Positions 54,831 through 64,000 of a stretch of 64,000 nt of DNA are shown piece after piece. Source of the DNA: Carnegiea gigantea (lineage: Eukaryota > Streptophyta > Magnoliopsida > Caryophyllales > Cactaceae). Where the stretch lies: positions 124,001 through 188,000 of the forward strand of contig JAKOGI010000530.1 in assembly GCA_029747015.1 (NCBI GenBank), in the 5' to 3' direction. The notes under the pieces are model-generated. The model worked only from the letters and a program-made list of their open reading frames with translations. It did not search any database and was not told the origin of the DNA. A program made the translations under genes and the position numbers. The stretch's first letter is position 1. The number at the start of each line of letters is the position of its first letter.

Positions 54831-55891
54831 GTATTCAAAGCTTCAGCCCAAAAGTTTCTAGGAAGACCACTAGCAACAAGCATTGTTCTAGTCATGTCCT
54901 TTAGAGTGCGATTTTTGCGTTCTACCACCCCGTTCTGTTGGGGTGTTCTTGGAGCTGAGAAATTATGATCAACACCATGCTCATTACAATAATCAATAAA
55001 GCTCAAATTTTCAAATTCTGTACCATGGTCAGACCTTAGGCATACCAAAGAGTGTCCTACCCTTTTTTCAGTCTTTTTAATGAAAGCAAGAAATTTTTTA
55101 AAAGTTTCATCTTTAGAAGCCAAAAACAGGGTCCAAGTGAAACGAGAGTAGTCATCCACTATCACAAGCACATACCTCTTACCTCCTCTGCTCATGATCC
55201 TCATTGGACCACATATATCCATATGTATCAATTCAAGAGGTCGAGTAGTGCTTACACACCTTTTAGATTTAAATGAATTTCTAACTTGTTTGCCTTTGGC
55301 ACATGCATCACATACCTTGTCATCATTGAATTTGGTGGAAGGTAAGCCTACCACTAAGTCTTTGATTACAAGTTTGTTCAAAAGCGAGTGGCTTGCATGA
55401 CCTAGCCTTTTGTGCCAAAGCATAACATCATCATTTAGGGCACTCAAACAAGTCAAATTATTTTGGGGAAGAGTAGAAATACACACTTTATAAACATTTT
55501 TGTGTCGCTTCCCCCTCAACACAACATCTCCTGTGTTCATATTTACAACCAAGCAACGTGTTGGAGAGAACACTACTAGATTGTCTTTGTCACACAGTTG
55601 GGACACACTTAGCAAGTTGTGTTTTAATCCATCCACAAAATAAACATTGTCAATTGAATGGGAGAGTGACTCACCTATCTTACCTATACCGACAATTGTC
55701 CCGGATTTGCCGTTTTCAAATGCCACACTCCCTCCTTCTGAAGCTGTAAGTGAGAGAAAATTGGATTTTTCACCAGTCATATGCCTCGAACACCCACTGT
55801 CAACATACCACAGCTGCCTGTTCCCTAGGGTGTTCCCTGCGCTGTTCGCTGGGTTGTTTGCTGGGTTGTTCTCTCTCACTTCAGCCTGCAA
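54831..55891 (-). pseudogene. Sirevirus protease, GAG-pre-integrase and integrase core
   Basis: WYVDSGCSRHMTGEKSNF is the copia protease active site (DSG). GLKHNLLSVSQLCD, then MLWHKRLGHASHSLLNKL (GAG-pre-integrase) and CDACAKGKQVRNSF (zinc) follow. Integrase has IHMDICGPM, VDDYSRFTWTLFL, LRSDHGTEFEN and FSAPRTPQQNGVVERKNRTL, giving all three DDE residues. The frame is uninterrupted to the MITE at 54822. Confidence 0.9.
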
Positions 55892-55924
55892 AACAGATCA
55901 TAGGTTAGTTTTGGGAACCCAGAT

Positions 55925-56663
55925 CTACTTGGGTCCCATTCCTTTAGAGGTACAAATCTCATCTTTCTTAACCCATATTTGTTTTACATACACTGAGTTC
56001 CTTTTAATGGCATACTTTCTTGAGGGACAAGTATAACGGTAATGACCCGTTTTACTACAGTGATAACATACAATATTCTCATATAATCCTACATATTTTC
56101 TATTCACTGGGTAGGTCATCTTAGGCACAAAACCTAGTCCTCTTCTATTTCGACTATGATGGGTGTTTAACCATTCAAGTGCTTGTGAGGACCTGTTCCA
56201 GAGCTTGTTTGTGGCAAGGTCTGATTCCATTTGTTTCATTTTCTCAAGCAAGTTTTTATTTTCTACAAGCAAGGACTCGACCTTATCTTTTAAGTCAAGG
56301 GATTCTTTTTCCAGCTCAGTCAATTTAGTGGAACAAGTCTCTTCTTTCATGAGTAGAGTTTCTTTAAGTACATTGATGTTTTCATACAAGACAAGAGTTT
56401 CTTTATCAACTTCAAGTTTTTCCAATTTAAGGGTTTCATTTTCAAGTTCTAGATCTCGAACATCCCTTTTTAATTCAGCACATATATCCATTATAGTGTA
56501 CACTAATTCCTCAAGAGTTGATTTATTTAGACCACGTACCTTGTTCATGAGTTGAGTCAGACTATCTGTTGATCCATCATCTGAATCAGTGTCACTTCTT
56601 GCTATGAGTGCTACATCAGCTTTCCCAGCTTCAGACCCTTCCTCATCCTCGCTTGAGTCTCCC
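55925..56663 (-). pseudogene. Sirevirus Gag C part: coiled coil and second zinc knuckle
   Basis: A long heptad-type Leu/Glu/Lys region (about residues 10-110 from 56548) precedes NIVCYHCSKTGHYRYTCP, a CX2CX4HX4C zinc knuckle. Upstream to 56663 is an acidic Ser/Asp-rich stretch after a stop (TAG, 56663-56665). Coiled coil plus second knuckle is typical of Sirevirus Gag. Confidence 0.82.
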
Positions 56664-56725
56664 TAGGTCGCGAGCATAGCTTTTGAGAACCTTTTCGCTG
56701 AGCTGCTTACACTCTGTTTCCTCCC

Positions 56726-57322
56726 CTATTTTCTAGGGTGTTCGGGTTCTTGTTCTTCCTTGTGCAGTGGGTAGTTTCTCACAATGTGGTCCAGTTTTCC
56801 ACACTTGAAACACCCGGAGAACTGTTTCCGAGAGGTGTTCCTGGCCTTGCTGAAGTCCTTCCTTTTGCTATTTTCTTTGACTTTCTTGAAGAACTTCTTG
56901 AACTTTTGAGTGATCATGGCAATCTCCTCCTCATCAGAATCAGAATCATCTTCTAAGGCCTTTAGTGCAAGACCTCGATCTCTCTTTGTCTCATCTTTCT
57001 GTTGAGAATTTTTCCTAAGTTCATACGTTTGGAGGTCGCCAATCAGCTCATCTAGGGTGATCTTGTTCATGTCCTCAGCTTCTTGGATGGCCGTGACTTT
57101 TGCTTCCCAAGAATGAGGTAAAATTCTTAGGATTTTCCTCACCAATTCTTCGGTGGTGAAGGATTTTCCCAGGGATTTCAACTCATTCGTTATGTGAGTG
57201 AAGCGAGTGTACATGTCCATTATGCTTTCACGATCACCCATCTCAAACAGCTCATATTTTCTCACAAGCAATTCAATCCGGGATTGCTTTACCTGATTGG
57301 TCCCTTCGTGAGCTATTTGCAA
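56726..57322 (-). pseudogene. Sirevirus Gag core and first zinc knuckle
   Basis: QSRIELLVRKYELFEM, MYTRFTHITNELKSLGKSF and VRKILRILPHSWEAKVTAIQ form the UBN2/gag-polypeptide domain of LTR copia type; FSGCFKCGKLDHIVRNYP is a zinc knuckle whose last Cys is Tyr here. 199 residues open. Confidence 0.85.
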
Positions 57323-57328
57323 AGCATC

Positions 57329-57664
57329 TCAGATCTCCTTGGCCGACTCACATTCAGATATGTGAGTATATTCATCAGGACCTAGGTCGAAATATAGAAG
57401 TTTCTTGGCTTTGGCATTCTTCTCCATCATTTTGTAATCTTCAGTATTGAATTCTTTAGGCTCCTTGGGGATTGACTTTCCATCTTCAGTTATTTTCTTT
57501 GGGATGAGTGGTCCATTCTTGATGAGCATCCACAACTCATAGTCCTCGGCTTGGATGTAGTTTTCCATCCTATTTTTCCACCAACCATAGTGTTGGCCAT
57601 TGAAGTATGGTGGTCGAGTTATGGATTGACCTTCAAGCATGCCTTGTGGTGTACTCATCTTCAA
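57329..57664 (-). pseudogene. Sirevirus Gag N terminus
   Basis: MSTPQGMLEGQSITRPPYFN and GQHYGWWKNRMENYIQAEDY begin the DUF4219/UBN2 Gag; the frame ends in a TGA (57329-57331) at a position that is Trp in related proteins, directly before the next Gag block. Confidence 0.85.
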
Positions 57665-57697
57665 GGATCTCTCAAAGGTGTTAGCCTTTCAAAGGAG

Positions 57698-57714
57698 AAC
57701 CTGCTCTGATACCA
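57698..57714 (-). promoter_or_regulatory. Sirevirus primer-binding site (iMet tRNA)
   Basis: TGGTATCAGAGCAGGTT on the - strand, two bases inside the 5' LTR. Confidence 0.92.
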
Positions 57715-57716
57715 CT

Positions 57717-59132
57717 TGTTGATTTAGAGAGTACACAACCACAAGAGGGGGGTGAATTGTGGTGTCCGATTTTCGCAAGTTGCTGACAAACAGTCTTAGA
57801 CCCTGTTCGCACAGGTTGTTCCTGAGATAAGCAGAAGCGAAAATCCAACAAAATTGAATGCGGAAATAATGGACACAGGATTTTTACGTGGAAAACACCT
57901 CTAGTCCAACTGAGGTGAAAAACCACGACCTACCTCGTGTAGGATTTAAACACTTCACTAAACGGGCTAATCACGTTACAATAGTAACACACCTTGTTAC
58001 AAATTGCAACCCACGTAACCGTCTTCCCTAAGACAGGTTACCCCACATCCAAAATCCCCTTGATTTGGACACACACTCAACTCACTTTTGTGAAAGAAGA
58101 GTATAAAGAAAAACACTCTATTACAATGCTTCTCAACTAAGCTAATATAGGGTACAATAAAGTCCTAGTATGCCAACTTTGAAAGCTCAAATAACTCACT
58201 TACTAGACACGGTTTTCTTTTCAAACTTTTAAGTTCATGAACACTAAATTTTTCTCTTTGAAAACCGATGCTTCTAAGGTTGTAAGAAGCCGCCTTTTAT
58301 AGTGCTTGGAAAACAATTCATCAAATTTTTGGAAACTAAAATCCCTAGAGAATATAGAATTCTTTAGCCACAAGGGATGAGGAAACATAAGCTGGAAACA
58401 CTTCCTAAACGGTGTGCATAAGGCGGTGATTCTCAGCAACTAGCCCATGTTTTTCTCAACAACCTTATCCACTTGCCAAAAATTGGATATTCTTTTATTC
58501 AAAAAGATTTTGCAAATCTCCTTAGATTTTAATAACCGTTTTTAGAATAAGGGGTAAGATACTCCATAGAAAAATCTTTCTTGCAAATCTTTGAAGAAGA
58601 TGCTCAAAATCCAAAAGATAAAAATCGTGCAAAACAGTTTTTCGCAGCTTATTCTGGAAACACCCTGATCATCCTGTTTCCAGAGTTGTTCCGAAGGGTG
58701 ATCCGAAATATTTTCCAAAAAAGCAAAACCGTTTCAAGTAAGTGGTATGTTAAGACTTTCTGATTGGCATATTAACAAGAGTCTAAAAATATAAAACCAA
58801 ATTAAATCAAGACATCTTGTTGTGACCACTAGTCATCTTGTAGAAAGACGAATCTGCTGCAAACACTTCACAGAACCTGTTCCTCACGGCTGCACTTATA
58901 TCCTATGCTTCAAACACTTCACAGGACATGTTTCAAACACCTTACAGAGCCTGTTTCTCATGGTTATTCTTGCATCGCTGACTTGAGTACCTGTTCTTGA
59001 TAAATCATTAGTCAAGCAGTTTTAATATATTGAAAAACAGCAGTAAGGTCCTTTTGGTAAAGCCTGTTTGGAAAAACAACAACAACTACAACACTTGGAT
59101 TTGTTATCATCAAAACCTTATACATTCTAACA
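57717..59132 (-). repeat. Sirevirus 5' LTR
   Basis: TGTTGATTTAGAG to ATTCTAACA on the + strand, 1416 bp, adjoining the PBS. Confidence 0.93.
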
Positions 59133-59137
59133 CACAT

Positions 59138-59765
59138 GTAGTGCAAAAATAGTTAGAAAATTATTACACTATACATAAGTGATGCTTGCATGGTAGTATC
59201 ACCAAACAGTAAATGCACATCTCAAATTTCACCAAAGAATACACTGTCCAATATCAGAATCTAATATACACCTGTCAAACTGAAATATATGTCATCAAAA
59301 CAATCGTCGGTACTTGAACAACATCAAGCATTACAAAATGACTTGTTCTTGAAAATAGTGTATGTACCTCCCTATGCAACAAAGTACACCCTTAAATAAC
59401 AAAATATGTCACCTAAGCAATAAATAATGTCAAGCCACAAGAACTTGCACCAAAATATCCACCTAAGCATGTATCACCATAAGTCATTAGAAAGGTTAGA
59501 ATCAAAGTTTTCAAATTACTAGAAAAGCATAACTTCTAGATCATGATAAGTCAAGCCAAACTCTAACATCATCGTCTTCTTCTTCATCATCATAGTCATC
59601 ATCTATTCATCGTCATTCTCATCTTCATTACCATCCTCATTTTAACCTAACAAATCAAGTACTGCTCTGAGTGCTAGCATATCGGGATGGTGGATCTTCA
59701 TGAGCAAGAACCATTCTACCATCTAAGCTTGCATATCTTGGGTAGCCTTTGTATACTCATCAACT
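59138..59765. other. Unassigned; right flank of the Sirevirus
   Basis: Starts with GTAGTG (possible end of the transposon that the Sirevirus entered). A TCATCATC-rich low-complexity stretch is at 59560-59645. No gene. Confidence 0.4.
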
Positions 59766-60074
59766 TTATTTCATTGTATCTTGCTCCAAGTTGGCTCCTC
59801 TTTTAATTTTGCTTGCTATCATCCAAAACCTTCCTTCGATTATCAATTTTAACCTTTTGCTTTTATTTTCCTCAAATAACGTAGCAATAGTATCATACAC
59901 TAGAGGAGCCTTACCACACTTTTTGGTGGAAGATTGACCAAGAGTGTTTGCACAAGTGCTGTCTTCTGGTCCAAACCCACAAAGATGACCCTGCTTGAAC
60001 AAACCAATTGAGTCAATCCAAATTTTTGTTTGTTCACCATAAAAAGGCTTCTTGGTGCAGGAGGCTAGAACCAT
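59766..60074 (-). CDS. Unrecognised open frame, possibly transposon-derived
   Basis: A 102-residue frame, ATG at 60074, with KKPFYGEQTKIWIDSIGLFK, GFGPEDSTCANT and a Lys-rich end. I do not recognise the family. Weak resemblance to plant En/Spm-associated proteins is only an impression. It may not be a gene. Confidence 0.2.
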   Translation of the reverse strand: MVLASCTKKPFYGEQTKIWIDSIGLFKQGHLCGFGPEDSTCANTLGQSSTKKCGKAPLVYDTIATLFEENKSKRLKLIIEGRFWMIASKIKRGANLEQDTMK

Positions 60075-63000
60075 CGGCTAAGCCTTGAGTAGACTGAGTA
60101 GCTTGAATTTTGGAGAGGTTTTGCACATACTTCTCTTAAAGTAAATTTTTCATTAATTAATTAGTTACACAAAATATCCACTAGTGAATTTAGGGGAAAA
60201 AAAGATAATTGTGGCTTATATATGGAGCCGCTGCTTTATCGTCCACGCATTTGCTACCCTTAGTTTGATAGATGCAAAGATATAAGGCTAACAGTCAGTT
60301 CTTCACCTTCATCAATCGGGCAAAATATCGATGCTTTTAATGGGGTAATATCCAAAAAAAAGTTAGTAGCCACATGTAGGACTTTGGTGCTGCTGCACGC
60401 ACGTGCAATCTACATGCACATGTAAGTCGTCTGCAAACTAGAAAAAACTAGTTGGAGCAAGCAAATCATAATACCTATATCAACATCAACATCAAGGCCA
60501 CATAAAGTACTTTGAGGCAACCACATCTGACTATTGTTTTAATTTGGCCTGACAATGAAATAAACAATCAAACAATGTGTCACGCACTCTATATAAGGTT
60601 CAACCTCTGTGCAATTTAAAATGGGTGGCCTTATATTCTTGTCGATTCAAATACGGCTTTCCTAGCTTTCCAACCGGATGACCTTGGTGTTCAAAAATGG
60701 ACAATGTTGGTTGAAATGCTTCATCTTGGAGTTCGTATTCTTTCATCTAGATCTTGGTCACATGGATGATACATAGGACTCAAATTAATATAAAAATAAG
60801 TAATCTCCATGTATATTATGCCTCACATATGGAGTCTTCAACAGAAGCTTTATTTTCACCATTTTCTTAAGCTTTCAATGAAATCTATAATAAAATATGT
60901 ATGAAAGCAAAACAATTGTATATAATTCTATAAGTATAAGACAAAATGCCTAACTGCCTCTCAAAAGGATAAATCCACCGATACTAAGGGTATATTATGA
61001 AAGAGAGTTCTTACAATGATTTCTGCTTAATGGCAATTACAATAACTCCACCACATAAACCATACAAGTAGCATGATTCAATCTTAATTTTTCAATTTTA
61101 CAATCTTTAATTTTATTAAAAACCTATTTTAATAAATTTGTAACATTTTAATAAATGAAAAAAATCTAATTCTTTTAGTTGGTGTTTGGAAACACTTCCT
61201 ACCTTAAGAACATAACTCGTATGAATCAACCTTTTTTGGCAATACACAATCCCATCAATCTCCACCAATTTTTCCGGTGACCTTCAGCATCTTCTACATT
61301 TTTTCTAGCAGCACCATATTCTAATGTCTTTCTGGCATCATTTGACTTTCATGATTGCCGGCTTCATGATTGTTGATCCCCTAATTATCGTCAGGTGTAC
61401 ATATTTCCTAGTGAGATCTTAATTTTCCTGGAGCGTGGGTTTCGCCAGAAAATCTAACCTTTGTTAAAGTCTAAAGCACGAAAGAAGGGGGTCAATGGGT
61501 GGGAAAATGGAGGTGGAGAAGGGGCTGGAAACTGAAGCTAGGGGGCAAGTTGGCTGGAAAATGAAAAGGCTAGCCGAAAAATGAAAGGGGTGGGCGGCAA
61601 AAATGTCTTTTGGCATATACATCACTTTTTAGCAATCTTCTTTTCCAATAGTTTTTTGCTTGAGAACCAAACAACTCCTAAGAAAAAAAAAATTTATATT
61701 AATTTATTAATATCTCATAGATTTTTTAAAAATGTAATTAAAGTTCTATTTAAGTTTAAATATATCAATGGTTGAGATAAACTCATGACATATTTACACT
61801 CAACATTAAGGGAATTATGGTAATGATCATGATTTCCATTAACCGAAAATTACCTTACCCGTTGATATTGTAAAAACTAAATGTTTGCTCCTTAGTTCAT
61901 ATTAGAAATGTTGTAGGTTTGACTATTATTAATCATCAAAAAAGTGTATCAACAATTAAGTAAAACTTAGAAGGCTAAATTTCATCAGAAATTTAAAATT
62001 TCTCCTTTTTTAACCTCTTTCTTATCTATTTTTGTGCTCTTAAAAAGGTAAAATATTTTTTTTGTATAACAAGTTCCTAATTAATATCTAGAATTTATGA
62101 TGTATCTAGAATTTTTTTTTTGAGAATTTTTTTTGGGTATAAAAAGACCTATACTTTAATTTCATGCATTGTGCTCTTGAAAGCTTATATTTCTACTTTA
62201 TAATGTATCTAGAATTTTTTTTTTTGGGTTAGTAGGGTGAAATAAAAACTATAATCACTACATAAAACTACAAACCAAATATTCAACTCTTCAACACAAA
62301 AGAGACCACATTTTTTTTCTTCATCCTAGGGATCTTAGCAAAATTACAATTAGAAATATTATGACCCTTGGTGCTTCCAATCCCGATAAGTTGTTTTTTG
62401 ATGACTTACTCCGCAACTTGAAACCCTAGCACCTAGGACTCTCGTTTCTGAATTGAAGATTAGTCTAGTAGACAATAGATTGTCGAATTTGGCTATAACC
62501 ATGGGGCACCCATTGCTTGAATCTCTTGCCATGCTTGCAGTTTTTCTTGCACCATGCAAATGAATTAGCATTAAATAGCATGAAATCATACCTCTCCACT
62601 ATTAGAGCAGTTTCTATTGTCCTCACTAATCTATTCTACTGTGAAGATTGATAATTCCCCATGAGGGTTTCATTTCCTTCCTTTCTGGCCACTTTAAGCT
62701 TGTGCAAAAAATTGAAAGACAATAATCCAATTACCTTCATGACATGTTAATGTTGTTTGATGATTAGTTGTCAGTTGACTTTGCCATTATAGTGCTTAGA
62801 TTACCCTCTATAGTAGAACTTATAGCATATTCCACTATGGACTCTGCAACTTGATTATTTCTAGACACATCCTGTGTCTTCGAAGGATGGCTGTCTCTTT
62901 ACCGTATATAAACAACCAAGTAGGTCATTATTCTACTATCATAGAATTCAGTCGTTTTTCCTCATTTAACTCTTGTATAGTTGAATATGATAGCCAAAGG

Positions 63001-63246
63001 AATATTTATAGGCACATTCTGTTAGGTTTGTTGAGATTTGGAGAACAACAATTGGCTAACCATCAAAATCTATGGAAGGGGATGCCGAACATGTGGTAGG
63101 GCCATGATTCTTCCTGCCCTTCGTGCATGTTATAGAGGATAAAGTTGAGTTTGATGTCGAGTAAGATTGCATACTCGCTCTATGACGTTCCATGCCAAAA
63201 CTACTTCTTGACTCAACCGTTTCACATAACTCATCAACTATATACA
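60075..63246. other. Unassigned AT-rich region
   Basis: No supported gene. Short - strand frames at 62589-62359 and 63250-63056 could be decayed continuation of the TPR gene or its introns. AT-rich tracts at 61680-62250. Confidence 0.4.
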
Positions 63247-63882
63247 TCATAATCCACTTACTATGGCATTTGAGGTTTGTAAATGGGGAGGAGTAGTGAT
63301 TGATACTTCTTCCGAGGATCCTACACTCACCCGCCTCACTTCAAATGCTTTACTTAGTTCTCCATAGTTAATAGGGTACTGCTCTTTATTGCTATTTTCT
63401 GGATGCACATAAGGCCATTTCTTGACACAGCTGTCCTCTGGCCCTGAACCTTTTACTCCTCTACTTCTAGCTTCACCTTGATAACCTATACTCTCCATGT
63501 TTAGAATTTCCTTCACAACTTGAGGGTTATTTGGCTCTATTTAGCTTGTATCCTCTAAATCATGCAAAAGTGGTTGAGATCTATGTAAACCCAATGTTGC
63601 TTTTGCTCTTCTAAATAAAGCTTTTGTATTAATAGGCTTAAATTCTAGAACCAACGAGCAAAATGTTATTGTTGATTCAAACTTAGCCTGCTTAAGTTCC
63701 AAGGAAGCCAAGTTGAGGTTCAAGGAAATAGCCAAATGCCTTAAAAGAGCCTGGTCATCATTTAAGACAATGCAGTTGAAGTAAAACAACTTAATACTAA
63801 ACAAATAAAAGGTTGTGGCATTAGCAAAATGACTACACTTCAAGCATTTATTCCTTTATTCCTTTAAAAAAGTATTCTTACG
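63247..63882 (-). pseudogene. TPR-domain protein fragment with an in-frame stop
   Basis: An exon starting at about 63750 reads ALLRHLAISLNLNLASLELK, FESTITFCSLVLEFKP and NTKALFRRAKATLGL, two TPR helices pairs like those of plant TPR immunophilins and cochaperones (ALFRRAKA is the conserved TPR). It then meets TAA at 63541-63543 inside the motif TS-stop-IEPNNPQVVKE and runs on to 63247. TPR repeats bind Hsp90/Hsp70 tails or other proteins. A further exon may end at 63882 (GTAAGA donor), open to the window edge. Which TPR family it is cannot be told. Confidence 0.6.
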
Positions 63883-64000
63883 AGGGATTTCATTAGGTCC
63901 TTCCATTTGAAATACAAACTGAGTAGTTTCATCGAAATCTTGGTCTGGATGAGAATGAATGAGAGTAGCTTGAAGGGGATTATTAGTGCCCCATTCTAAT
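63882..64000 (-). pseudogene. Possible upstream exon of the TPR-domain gene
   Basis: An open frame from the window edge encodes LEWGTNNPLQATLIHSHPDQ and DFDETTQFVFQMEGPNEIP, ending at a GTAAGA donor at 63881. It lies in the right order before the TPR exon, but I do not recognise the sequence. Confidence 0.4.

Larger units (their letters stand above)
48409..59132 (-). mobile_element. Sirevirus (SIRE/Maximus-type Ty1/copia), full length but defective
   Basis: Both LTRs are 1416 bp (48409-49824, 57717-59132), with TG...CA ends and a perfect CACAT target duplication (48404-48408, 59133-59137). The PBS is complementary to initiator tRNA-Met; the polypurine tract AAAAAGGGAAATT lies beside a TCATCATC motif typical of Sireviruses. 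Order on the - strand: gag with coiled coil and two zinc knuckles, protease, integrase, truncated RT-RNase H, then a separate 3' ORF. LTRs differ by roughly 2.5-3% by eye, so this is the youngest large insertion here. Defects: three stops at Trp positions, the RT deletion, frameshifts in the 3' ORF, and a MITE in integrase. Confidence 0.93.

Noticed and set aside
56163..56555. 130-residue + strand Ser-rich frame
   Set aside because: Antisense of the Sirevirus Gag coiled coil.

Overview
This is plant nuclear DNA from a eudicot. It is AT-rich, with intron-split genes crowded into the first 12 kb, a fragment of another gene at the far right, and about 50 kb of nested retrotransposons and small DNA transposons between them. 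No rRNA, tRNA, CRISPR array or bacterial-style operon is visible. Species cannot be fixed; the retroelement styles would fit an asterid, but that is only an impression.

Genic left end (1-12 kb). The last two coding exons of a DHHC protein S-acyltransferase of the PAT10 type lie on the + strand and end at 1788. Facing it on the - strand is a chloroplast RNase E/G-like gene (RNE). Ten of its exons (9832 down to 2447) join in phase into one 851-codon reading frame that keeps the S1 domain, the catalytic Asp/Asn/Asp residues and the CxxC zinc-link. Its N-terminal transit/starch-binding part is unresolved between 9.8 and 11.9 kb. Introns here hold a tRNA-like SINE and many long G or C runs, several directly joined to T or A runs.

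Repeat cluster (11.9-17.7 kb). A 1.1 kb LTR-like sequence (TG...CA) occurs twice in direct orientation. The second copy has been opened by a CACTA-like MITE, a second MITE and a 626-bp non-autonomous Helitron.

Nested retrotransposons (17.7-38.5 kb), all coding on the - strand. A decayed copia element (copia-1) was split inside its pol frame by a complete but non-autonomous Athila-like gypsy element (20590-29514; 1272-bp LTRs, tRNA-Asp PBS, gag and protease but no RT or integrase). A second copia element (copia-2, 31315-38537) landed at the 5' end of copia-1 and itself carries a 2.3 kb unidentified insert containing a 461-bp tandem duplication.

Intergenic 38.5-48.4 kb. Mostly unassigned AT-rich sequence, with a GA-linked 120-bp duplication, a roughly 750-bp tandem array holding a 268-bp TRIM with a perfect target duplication, a fold-back element, and a subterminal-repeat block.

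Sirevirus (48409-59132). A complete-length SIRE-type copia element has 1416-bp LTRs, a perfect CACAT target duplication, an iMet PBS, a Gag with two zinc knuckles and an extra 3' ORF. It is disabled by three stops at positions normally Trp, by an in-frame deletion of most of the reverse transcriptase, and by a 598-bp hAT-type MITE in integrase.

Right end (59.1-64 kb). Mostly unassigned, ending in a broken TPR-domain gene on the - strand. I did not find a convincing new biological system. The most informative items are the internally deleted Sirevirus, the RT-less Athila relative, the Helitron and TRIM insertions, and the unexplained 2.3 kb insert.
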